Origin: Tetrapyrgos nigripes | Lineage: Eukaryota; Basidiomycota; Agaricomycetes; Agaricales; Campanellaceae | Length of the DNA stretch: 64,000 bases | Direction of reading: 5' to 3' | Assembly (NCBI GenBank): GCA_013368315.1 | Contig: JAACJM010000029.1 | Location: forward strand, 62,001 to 126,000 | Shown: positions 10,818-20,421 of the stretch, piece after piece | Numbering within the stretch: the stretch's first letter is position 1 | How the letters are laid out: each line of letters opens with the position of its first letter | The notes under the pieces: generated by a model | Told to the model about the DNA's origin: nothing | Database searches by the model: none | Seen by the model: the letters and a program-made list of their open reading frames with translations, nothing else | Program-made: the position numbers and the translations under genes

Positions 10818-12384
10818 ATTTACAAAGCCGAATGAAATGAGGCTGAGTTCTTTACACTCCGTTTCTGCGTGTGGCGGTGCATATTCATCCCGTCTCCTCC
10901 CGTGCTGTTGTTTCCAGTTTCCTCCTTGCCCGTATCTGCAGCCCCTGTATTTCTTAACATGACCAACATTGTTGTCCAAATATCTTTGCAACCAATAACA
11001 AAAGTTTCCAATCTTATTAATCTTTCATTTTCGTTGTCTTTTTTTTCCTCTCGATCTCTTCGTCTTGTTCTTTTTTGATTGCTTTCCTTTCTCTTTTGCT
11101 CTCTTTCATTTTTCATTATCTTTCTCCCTCTCAATCTCTTGTCATGTTCTTCATCTCTTGCTTTCTTTTCTTTTTTCCTCTGTTTTCCTCACAATTTCTT
11201 CTACATCTTGTTTTCTCTGCTAGCTCCTTTTCTTGTCTTCTCTCCTTTCCTCATGATCCATTTGCCTTGCTCTTCTCTGCTCGCTTTTTTCTCAATCTTT
11301 TAACTTTCAATTTGAACCAGCATAGGTACTATATGCTTACAGCCTTGTTTATTTTATTTCTCGTCTCAATCTTCTTTGAATCAATCATTTACGAGGCTTG
11401 CTTCCCTTATTTCTCTCTTCCCTTTGATTTTGATGAGTTTGCTCAAACATATATTCCTTTTTCCTCTTCATATTCTGGTCTTTTGAATTCTTCAACTCTC
11501 TGGTTGAATGCCAAACAAATTTCCATTTAGGTTTTCGCAGCAACACTGATCTTGCAGTTCACTGCCAGCGTGCATCTCCACATACTTACTTTCTTCATTC
11601 TAGTACCTCTTGTATCAACCAACTTTGGCTTTAAAGGCTCTATCTCCAGACAGAGTCTCTTCTGGAACCAGCATACCTATGCCTGCTCCCAATGAGCCAG
11701 GCTATACACCATAAGCCAAGGCCCAATATGCAGCCCACTTGACAGACTATCAATGGCTCAGCTTTTATTTTCTACCCCTATGTTCAGGATACCTAAAATT
11801 TTCTGGCACATAGTGTTCTCATAACTGCCAGAAGTCTGTAACACTTCCTGTTTCATACCATGTATCGAAAAATTAGGGTGATTCCCCGTTTTACAGTGAC
11901 AGGTTTTTTGGTGCCCGCTCCTATTCCTATTTTCCCTCCTGCGCTCACAACTTCTCTCTTGCCGTTGTCCCTACTGAATGATTTTTTTTACTCACCTAGG
12001 TTCTCGAAAAGAGCTACATTACTTGCTTACTCTCCCATCTTTCAATTCCCCCAGAAATGGACATATAGATGTGTGGAGGGATAAGATCGTAACCTAAACT
12101 GCTCCTCAATTTACTTCAAGTCTGGCAAATGTGCAACATGGTTTTCCGCCATCAACCCGAAGTAACTGCAATCCCAAATCTAATGCAGTGGAGAAATTGC
12201 AAAGGTGCTCAAAGAGGTGTGTACTTCTAAAGTCAGTTACTCACATATTCAGGATGAATACATTGGTTCAAGGAAACAAAAACCATGTATGATATTCTTT
12301 TGTTCAAAGAGGGATTATTACTATGGGAAGGACAGACCCTGCGGCCTCGTACTCACCACGTGCAGCATTGGCCCACATCACTGA

Positions 12385-12535
12385 CAAAGGAAAATGTAAC
12401 TGTAACTAACCGTAAATAACTGACTGTGACGCATCAAGCCCAGTGAGAACCAACTCTGAGCTGAACTGAGCTGAACTGAGATTTTATGAGAAATCTGAGA
12501 AAGCTGAGCCAGCCACGAAATTTGAGCCCATTTGA
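12385..12535 (+). repeat. CTGAG-rich dispersed repeat, copy 2
   Basis: Direct repeat of 10690-10817 with a small insertion after CCGTAAATAACTGA. It continues to about 12600 with further TGAG motifs (TTTGAGCCCATCTGAGCAG). Probably the end of a non-autonomous element; boundaries not resolved. Confidence 0.75.
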
Positions 12536-13478
12536 GCCCATCTGAGCAGAGCTGAGTGGGGTTGAGTATGACTGAGGGATTTGGCAGGGATTTGAGCTCT
12601 TTTGATGCCTTGGTTTTCCATTCCCTCTGGCTATTCGATTTCGAACAATAATATCATATATATCAAAGTACCTAGTACAGTATATGGCCTCCAGTAGGAG
12701 TACACATACCATACCATGATTCCGAAATCACACTGCCTCTAGATCTCCGAGAGCAGCCTGGATGCATACAATGCCCCACTTCCAAGAATCCCTGCCAAAT
12801 AATAAGTCATTTTATGCGTGTAGATTCGAAAGGACAACTTGCCACAGACCTCAGACTAGGACGAAGTGGGTGTATGCCCGTGAACAGATCACCGCCATGT
12901 CTCGCCCTAAGGAGATAATCGTAAGTTTTGTTGCCTGATGAAATCGCAGACATGAGAAAGGGGAACCAGAAAGGTGCGGGTACGGGGGTATAGGGTACGG
13001 GTACGGGTACGGTGGTATGGGTGGCATGGTTGGTGGCTGTGCTAATACCCATACTTTCACTACAATCCTTACACCTAGTGTCTGAGGATGATTTGAGGGT
13101 ATAAAATGTCTTCAATTATTGATACAGCTCTTAATAATGATAATATTTACAAAAGAAACTTGCTTCTATCTCGAAAATCACAGCGAAGTCAAGTATCAGT
13201 CAGCTTCATCCCATGGTTAATGGGAATTGTCTAAGGGGAATTATCAGGCTTAAATTATGACAATTACATTGAATTCACAGCAGTGCATGGTCTACAAGGT
13301 TTATCTGAATTTTAAAGCATGTTAATAATCCAGAAATTAATAAAAGAATCCATGTGGCTGAATCTTTGATATCTATTTTAATTCTATGTATTGATATGGA
13401 CCCTTTCAAGTCTAATAACCTCTATGGCACAGTCACAACATATGCTGACAGAGAGCTGACATTGAAGAACGCATCCTT

Positions 13479-13675
13479 CACCTTGGGCGGCATTGCATAT
13501 TTCCAGAGATCTCTGTGCAAACTTAAATTTCGGATTTTTCAGTGCCATTTTTGCTCTCCGGAACTACTCCATATAGGACCAATTTGAGGCTGAACTGCCA
13601 TATGGAGTAGCTCTGGCACCGAGCAGAAATTCGTCATTTATGTTTGCCTCCAAATATGCATTGCCGCCCAAGGTG
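13479..13675. mobile_element. CACC-family MITE, copy 1
   Basis: 197 bp with inverted ends CACCTTGGGCGGCATTGCAT and its complement, flanked by the 3 bp duplication CTT (13476-13478, 13676-13678). Inside is a second inverted pair around CTCCATAT...ATATGGAGTAG. The same family occurs at 29884-30092 and 54646-54854. CAC...GTG ends with a 3 bp duplication point to the CACTA/CMC group, though a PIF-like origin is not excluded. Confidence 0.9.
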
Positions 13676-15065
13676 CTTTGTATCGCATTCTTGATGGTAT
13701 CGACGCACTTGAGGTCTTGAACACTCCATAGATCGAGAGGGCAATATAAGGTTTTGAAGCAGCCTTTGTTGTAACGACACGCTATGTGGCAGTTGATGCC
13801 AGCCTATCGGCTCGATTCTGAGAATCGCCGCAATGTAATGCATAGCTTACGTGAAGCAGCATGTGATCGTCACCTGACTACAACGCATCGTGTCGCGTCG
13901 GGAAGCCCTTTGCAGCCCAATAGGATCATTTCTTAAGCATTGCATGCAAATATAGTGAAGGATACAATACATTAGTGATCTGAAAGAAATAATACAGGCC
14001 TCCTAAAAGCATATAATGACTCTGATCATGGATAGTGCGGGTCAACCATCAATGAGTGCGGGGATTTTTGACTTTGAGTGTGGGAAATCTCAAATGTGTG
14101 TAGGTAAAATAATAAAGGTGCAAATTGAACAGCATACTATATGATACACCATATATAAACTCCAAAAACGAGAAGTAATCAATTGTAGAAAACAGGGATT
14201 AGCACAGCCACATGCAACTGTACCTCGCACCTACCGTACCCGTACCGCCGTACCCACACCTTTCTGGGTGCCGCATAAGAAACAGTTCACCGAAGTTATG
14301 CGTTGAGCATTTTGCCTGGCTATATGCACAGCAATTAGCGCGGTAGCACAAGAAAGGACCCTTGTCTACGCACCTTTGATCACCACCGTCTGGTTACGCA
14401 TTGTAGCTTGTTCCACCTAAGTATATGGGCTGAGATTAGCAGATTACTGGACAGGGCTTGCCAAAGACATACCTCTGATACCATTCTCCCAGATACCGCC
14501 CTCCACATTGCCTTCCTTCATCGTATTCTCTCCCGCCTAGGTATATGTGTTTCCATTAGCAAATAGATAGACGACGAAACACACACCGTGTCGTCATCCT
14601 TGATATATCTTATGTGTTATGTGACGGCAATCAGCAAAAGTGAACCAGACACCAATGATGGGAGAAACATACCAAAGTGTTGCCATGGAAGGTGGGAAGG
14701 GCATATGTGGACAGCAGAGGGAAAGGAGATTGAGCAGGGCAGAGAAGGGATGGTGGTGGTAAGAAGAAGAGACAGGAAGAAATGACATCTGGGGCGTCAA
14801 ACTTTGGGGATGTGGCTGAACCTTTGAGGTTGTGACATCAGCAGCTTCTCCAGAGACAGTGGAGGTCATTGGACTTAAGTAGATAAGGCTTTGAACAATT
14901 CTGAGAAGGTTGTCGAGGTTGAGAGGGGTTGGATATGCCCGAGGTGATGTCACAGCAAGCCAAATTAGGAAATCCCTCAGAAATTCTCAGTTTGACTCAG
15001 ATTTAGCCAAAATTCTCAGCTCTACTCAGATCTGCACTGGTTTTCACTGGGTGTCAAGCCCTATT
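13676..15065 (-). other. Mostly non-coding; possible decayed spliced gene on the minus strand (about 14360-14760)
   Basis: On the minus strand, pieces with canonical splice borders line up: GTATGTTTCTCCC after a short coding-like block (about 14671), TATACCTAG then an exon-like block encoding NVEGGIWENGIR, GTATGTCTTTGG (about 14475), TATACTTAG then GGTSYNA followed by a stop, and GTGCGT (about 14372). This resembles a small multi-exon gene with disruptions. I do not recognise the protein. A CTGAG-rich repeat borders the Copia LTR at 14970-15055. Confidence 0.35.
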
Positions 15066-15387
15066 TGTTGGAATTTTCTATTAATCTGTACTTACAACAA
15101 ATGCTCATATCTTTCTCTCCACTTCACTAGTATACACGATCCACTTGTATCCACATATGCACCACCTACTTTCTGTTATACTCCATACTTACATTGTCTC
15201 TGAACTGATATCAGACATCACATTGTAGTATCTGCTTTTCTCCACTGTATTATATTTACAGACTCACATAGCCACAGTAGCTAACAGTATAAATACTTAG
15301 TAGTTCACTGTCTATACCTCTAGAGCTGCAATAGTATTCATCACCTTGCTTGTTTAACAAGTGTCCTCATTTTCATTTATTCTCATA
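15066..15387 (+). repeat. 5' LTR of Copia copy A
   Basis: Begins TGTTGGAATTTT and ends TTATTCTCATA. It carries a TATA-like CAGTATAAATACTTAG near 15287. The interior starts GGTTATGGGCCCC, the likely primer-binding site. The same LTR family occurs at 18007, 35089 (solo, minus) and 55107 (minus). Confidence 0.9.
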
Positions 15388-15443
15388 GGTTATGGGCCCC
15401 ACCCTAGCCTCATCACAACTCATCGTCCAGTTCTTGACGTTGT

Positions 15444-17311
15444 ATGACTAGTAGCTCGCAATGCTACAGCTCAAGGCATGGATTGCCAGCACCCAGGGTT
15501 GACAACCCTGAACAGATAATCAGATCACAGTCAGGATCTCAAAACCAGTCTAGGAGAGGCAGTCCCAGACCACAGCAGTACATTCCACCAGCACCAGATC
15601 TCCATTGTACATATCAGGCACATGTATACGATTTCGATGACTACATTGATTGTTTTTGGGACATAGAACACAGAGAATTTTATCAGTGCAACAAAACAGC
15701 ACATCCCTGTTCAAATCATTATAACTCCATCCCATTACTACCAGAAGCAAACCCAAATCCTTGGGGACAACACATAAACAGAGGACAAGAACCACTTATC
15801 AATGGTCATTGAGAACACACAGCACCACCACCACTGAATCCACTCGTATTTCCACCTCCAGGACAGCCATGGGAAGCTGTGCCACAGCCCTCCACATCAT
15901 CAGAACCACAGCCATCATCATCATCAGTTCCAGAAGCCCCAGAACAGCCACCAAAAGGAGACCCAACACCACCTCCATCAAATTCTCCATCACGTCATTC
16001 ACCAGATCCCAATCCAAATCCAGAACCACATTCTAATCCACCTGACTCACCATCTCCATCATCCGATCCTGATCCTGATCCATCTGAACCAGACAATACA
16101 ATTGATTCAGATTCAGACGATGATGATGACATGTCCAAAGCAACCAAAGCATATGATAAAGTTACGAAACTCGAGAAGGACAGATCTAATTGGAGTACAT
16201 GGGTAACAAGAGTACAGAGGGCAGCAGGATCTATTGGATACAATAAGTATCTAACTACAACACCCACATCAGAGGCAGAAGAACAACAGCAGGATAAAGA
16301 CCTGTTGAACAGCATTATCAGCACATTACCAGATACTATTTTAGGGATTACAAGGAGTTGTGGGATGCATTGAAACAGGATTATGACACAAAGGACCCCC
16401 TCACTGAAGCTAGCTTGGAAAAGCGACTCTTCTCCCTCACATGTACCAACCCTGCTCAAATTGGTAAACACCTCAACAATCTCATTGCAATTATGGACAA
16501 ACTTGCTGAACATGGAGTTTCTATCCCTGATTCCCAATTCAAATCAGCCATCATCTCTTCCACTCCTGATATGTATCAAACCACTGTCAAAGCCCTCATC
16601 ACTGTTTACAGAGAAGAACCAAACAAGTTAACACTGGAAATGTTGATCGCAGCCATTCACGCAGAAGCTCAGGGCAAGAACTTCACTTCTAGCTCCAACA
16701 AATCACAAGAATCTGCAAACTACACCAATGACAACTTCTGAGGCAGAGGGCATGGTGGATTTAGAGGAAGAGGAGGAAGAGGTAGAGGAAATAGCAGAGG
16801 AGGTCGAGGAGGATCATCATTCAGAGGTCAGGGAAATTTCAGAGGAAGAGGCCGAGGTGGAGCAGGAGGAAATTAGCAAGGTAACAATCAAACAAGGGAA
16901 GAACCAAGCTGTTATAATTGCGGAGGACTTGGTCATTTCTCCAGAAATTGTCCATCTAAGTGCATGCAGTGTGCTAATGTCACCAGAGAACACCGAGATG
17001 ATAGGAATTACAGAGAAGACAGAAAGAATGGGGAAAATGGACAACAAAGGAATGGAAAAGGAAGGGATGCAGCAAGCAGTGCTAGAGAAAAGAATGAAGA
17101 AGATAGTGATGAAGGAAGCTGGATGGCCATTGAAATTCCAGAAATCAAATATTCCAGTGATCACCCTACTATTGATTGCTCCAGCTTTCAAAGCATTGGA
17201 ACATACTCCACCAATTTTATTCAACTCCAGATGCTCATCCCATATGTCTCCACTCCGAGATCAATTACAAAACTACCAGACCATTCCCACTCATTGAATC
17301 TGAGCTGTTAA
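15444..17311 (+). pseudogene. Copia copy A gag plus zinc knuckle and protease remnant
   Basis: Broken into several frames. 15444-15812 and 15879-16373 are Pro/Ser/Asp-rich, ending in a gag core (NWSTWVTRVQRAAGS). 16358-16741 carries the UBN2-like gag block (DALKQDYDTKDP to EAQGKN). Then come a Gly/Arg-rich RGG stretch interrupted by stops and a CCHC knuckle (CYNCGGLGHFSRNC, about 16910-16950). The protease motif is degraded: RCSSHMS replaces the expected Gly-containing active site. Stops and frameshifts make it non-functional. Confidence 0.85.
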
Positions 17312-17339
17312 CTCCAATACATTCACATCCCAAAGGAAA

Positions 17340-17999
17340 GGTACCCTACATATCGAGAAGCTTTAGGCACTTTACAATATCTACATCATGCTACACACCC
17401 AGATCTCAGTTTCACAACTTGCCTGATTCACTCATAATCCAGGCATCACACACTGGAGTGCTTTACAATGCCTATTTGCCTATCTCAAATTGACAAAGAA
17501 TCATTGGTTGACTTATGGAAAGAAGCAGATGGACATTATTGGTTATTCAGATGCAGATGGAATGTCTAACGAGGACTGACATGCTATATCTGGTTATGTC
17601 TTCATGCTTAATGGGGGAGCTATATCTTGGTCTTCTAAATGACAAGACACAATCTCACTCTCCACTACTGAAGCCAAATACATCGCTCTATCTCACACAG
17701 CCAAGGAAGCCATATGGACTCGAAACTTCATATCCAAAATCTTTGAATCTATCACCAATCCTATCCTTATTCATTCGGACAACCAATCGGCTATTGCACT
17801 TGCTAAGGACGACTGTTATCATGCTTGCACCAAACATATCGACATCTGCTATCATTTCATTCGCTATGTCATTGAAGAAGGCAAAATTCGACTTTCATAT
17901 TTCCCTACCGACAAAATGACTGCCGACATTTTCACCAAGGCTTTACCATCTCTTAAAGCCAAACACTTTGCTTCATCTATGGGACTTGCAAAGGTTTGA
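17340..17999 (+). pseudogene. Copia copy A RT tail and RNase H remnant
   Basis: Starts abruptly at the deletion junction with YREALGTLQYLHHATHPDL, the end of Copia RT. It continues through YGKKQMDIIGYSDADG, the LSTTEAKYIALSHTAKEA block and HSDNQSAIALAKDD to MGLAKV and stop at 17997-17999. Internal TGA codons occur after SNED and in WSSK-stop-QDT. The second of these is shared with copy B. The polypurine tract GAGGAGGAG then meets the 3' LTR. Confidence 0.88.
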
Positions 18000-18310
18000 G
18001 GAGGAGTGTTGGAATTTTGTATTAATCTATACTTACAACAAACACTCATATCTTTCTCTCCACTTCACTAGTATACATGATCCACTTGTATCCACATATG
18101 CACCACCTACTTTCTGTTATACTCCATACTTACATCATCTCTTACATTGTTGACTCCAAACTGATATCAGACATTACATTGTAGTATCCGCTTTTCTCCA
18201 CTGTATTATATTTACAGACTCGCATAGCCACAGTAGCTAACAGTATAAATACTTAGTAGTTCACTGTCTATACCTCTAGAGCTGCAATAGTATTTGTCAC
18301 CTCACTTGTT

Positions 18311-19602
18311 ATGAGGCCAAATGAAATGAGGGTGAGTTCTTTACACTCCATTTCCACATATGGCTATGTTGAATCCTACCCTGCTTTTCCCGTTCACAAA
18401 TTCTTAAAACTCCCGAGCTTTGGAACTGTGATTGCCAAAGTATGCCATGTCAATGCCATGTGCTTACTCATCAGTCACTGCTTCCTTCTGTTCCTTCGTG
18501 AAAGCCCACCAAAAGCTCCCAAACGATCTATGTCTAAGGTATGTGCATTGTATATGGTATTCTTCATATCATAATCTTTGTATATACGTCAAAAAATCGA
18601 GATTTTGCCCATGTTATCAAAAGAAGACATCTGTATCACTATCTATGTCACTGCGAGGCCTGCAATGTTTGAGCTGGAGTACTCTGAGGTGTCGGGGGAC
18701 CTCTTTTATTTCGTTTAGGTGTTTCTGATGGCTTTTGGATTTTTCCTTGCCCATATCGGTTTTCAACCCGCGGAAGCCTTACGCGTTCGGGTCTTAGGAT
18801 AGATCCAGGCAAATGTATCATACATTCGTAAAGTCCTGATTTCGTGTACTACAAGCTGGTGGGGTCCCGGGGAGGGTTAAAAGTATAACAATACTATCCA
18901 TACCCCAGAAGTGAAAATTTTGAAGAAATATGTCCATATCTTCGTCCCTCCCTCATGTCCCTTCATAGAAACTGAATGGTAGATACTTTTATACATTATC
19001 TTCATTTCTATGTAGTCAGAATCTCCACATCTGCACTGAGACGTTTGCCATGGGCTGAAAACGACGAAAAACCGCGTTTCCGCGAGTGTGACAGAAGTGA
19101 AAAAAGTTTAGAACACCATATTCCTCTGGAGAAAATATTCGGGGCTTTGTCTAGTACATCATAGTACAGATATATATCTGTCTTACTACTTTTTGAGGTC
19201 AAAATTGAGGAGTTATGCATCACCAGGCTGCAGATGAGGGTGGAAGTGAAAGAAAACTTGACTTAAACTCCGCTCGGCACCTGCGTTTTCAATGAGTGTC
19301 ACACCCAGTGACACTTTTCACTTCCCCACTAATATGCTGTCACAAAACGTCCCTCGTCGGCCCTCCACAGCTTGTATCCACATCCCTCAGAAATCTCTCT
19401 AAGTTTGATAAACTGAAGGCTTATGTCATATACTTGAGGTGTGCAAAATGTTTTGGACAACAGTAAAGATTTGAGGAAGTTTTAATTCATCAACATTTTA
19501 TTTTTCACTTCTGGGGTATGGATAGTAATATGTACTTTATCATTCTGGCTAGTGATGGCCTCGATCTTGCCACACCTCAACGATGGCCCACACCCTTTCA
19601 TT
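18311..19602. mobile_element. 1.3 kb insertion inside the 3' LTR of Copia copy A
   Basis: Defined by the interrupted LTR. Left end ATGAGGCCAAATGAAATGAG; the right end read in reverse gives AAATGAAAGGGTG, so short imperfect TIRs are likely. The left 70-100 bp (AATGAAATGAGG.TGAGTTCTTTACACTCC) recurs at 10830 and 53170/53935. No coding domain recognised. It contains a smaller TA-flanked element (18894-19525). Confidence 0.8.
18894..19525. mobile_element. TA-flanked non-autonomous element nested in the LTR insertion
   Basis: 632 bp with perfect inverted ends CTATCCATACCCCAGAAGTG (about 24 bp), flanked by TA (18892-18893 and 19526-19527), as for Tc1/mariner-type elements. The interior has only short frames. 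This is the third nesting level: inside an insertion, inside an LTR. Confidence 0.85.
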
Positions 19603-19635
19603 TAACAAGTGTCCTCATATTCATTTATTCTCATA

Positions 19636-20421
19636 CTATTCACGGTGTAAGTGCATACCAAAAATCCTGCAATTTGTCTTAGTAAGCACCACAGAAATCA
19701 ACTCGCCTTTCAGCTAAGTTTCGGAGATAAAAAAGGGGTGCTGCTAATCAGCTCTATTTTCTCGCCTAATCAGAGCCTTCCAAAGCAAACAAATCAAAAT
19801 AACGCCTCTTCAATTCCAACCACGACAACGGGTCTTTCTCCAACCCATGAATCTGCTTTAGATTCTGCTCTCTTAACCCATATACACGCTCTTTGGGCTC
19901 TGAAGGAACTCAGACACTGACAAAAACAGCGTTAAAATGATGCCTCTTCAATACTCGGCTGTATCAAAGATGAGCAAGCTGAGCTCTGTACGAGTCTTTT
20001 GGCGAATCAGCCATGGAAGCTGAGTTTCTGGTAGGAGTAGGAATTATATCTTGATGACGAGGTTTAGTTACTACTGTATGGTGCGCTTATGAAATTTCTA
20101 CTCTTCTCCGAGCGCTAGTTTTTGCTAATGGCCGATTTGACTGACAGTTATTACCTCAGAGCGTCTACGAGATGAGCACATCAATCAGCTGAACGAATGA
20201 AACTATCAAGACATGTAGTAATCCAACATGTATTCCTCGTGCCACCGCTGTGGTGTCTCGATATCCATTTTGACAGGCTCTATGTTTCTAGTCCCTTCGA
20301 TGTATCCATATCCAGACAGGCAGACACATATATAAAGCATGGGAGTACCCATTTCAAAAATTTTCCCCGGCGCTCTTCTCAAGTATCACCCACCGCTCAT
20401 CAACCAACTCATACCAACATC
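19636..20421. other. Intergenic, includes the promoter of the ubiquitin-fold gene
   Basis: No supportable gene. A 90-codon frame at 19651-19920 has no recognisable features. Confidence 0.5.
20329..20337 (+). promoter_or_regulatory. TATA box of the ubiquitin-fold gene
   Basis: TATATAAAG lies 85-93 bp upstream of the ATG at 20422, a normal distance for fungal core promoters once a short 5' UTR is allowed. Confidence 0.55.

Larger units (their letters stand above)
10284..13478. other. Gene-poor repeat-rich stretch
   Basis: No supportable gene. Open frames at 10820-11530 arise from a long pyrimidine-rich tract (CTTT/TTCC repeats) and look like low-complexity noise. A GGGTACGGGTAC simple repeat lies at 12974-13010. 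A partial, inverted echo of it occurs at 14215-14275, sharing CAGAAAGGTG and GGTACGGGTACGG. A segment beginning GAATGAAATGAGGCTGAG (10830) recurs at 18316 and, split, at 53170 and 53930. Confidence 0.6.
15066..19635 (+). mobile_element. Copia-family LTR retrotransposon copy A, internally deleted
   Basis: Two LTRs (15066-15387 and 18007-18310 plus 19603-19635) are flanked by the 5 bp duplication CTATT (15061-15065 and 19636-19640). The interior keeps gag, the zinc knuckle and a protease remnant, then jumps to the end of RT/RNase H. Integrase and most of RT are missing. Compare the longer sibling at 55107-59219. The 3' LTR is split by a 1.3 kb insertion. Non-autonomous. Confidence 0.93.
18007..19635 (+). 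repeat. 3' LTR of Copia copy A, split by an insertion
   Basis: Left part 18007-18310 (TGTTGGAATTTTGTATT... to CTCACTTGTT). The remaining tail TTAACAAGTGTCC...TTCTCATA resumes at about 19602 and ends at 19635. Joined, it matches the 5' LTR. The LTRs differ by many substitutions and a short indel, so the insertion is not very recent. Confidence 0.9.

Noticed and set aside
10820..11530. Long overlapping frames, one 151 codons with a very hydrophobic Phe/Leu/Ser content
   Set aside because: They come from a CTTT/TTCC-rich tract; several frames are open at once and none has a domain or splice logic.
12960..13020. Interstitial telomere repeat
   Set aside because: GGGTAC units are irregular and do not match the TTAGGG-type repeat expected in basidiomycetes.
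15995..16537. 180-codon minus-strand frame
   Set aside because: Antisense of the Pro/Ser/Asp-rich Copia gag; composition explains the open frame.
16728..17297. 189-codon plus-strand Glu-rich frame
   Set aside because: Wrong-phase reading of the gag RGG and zinc-knuckle region; the conserved CCHC motif is in another frame.
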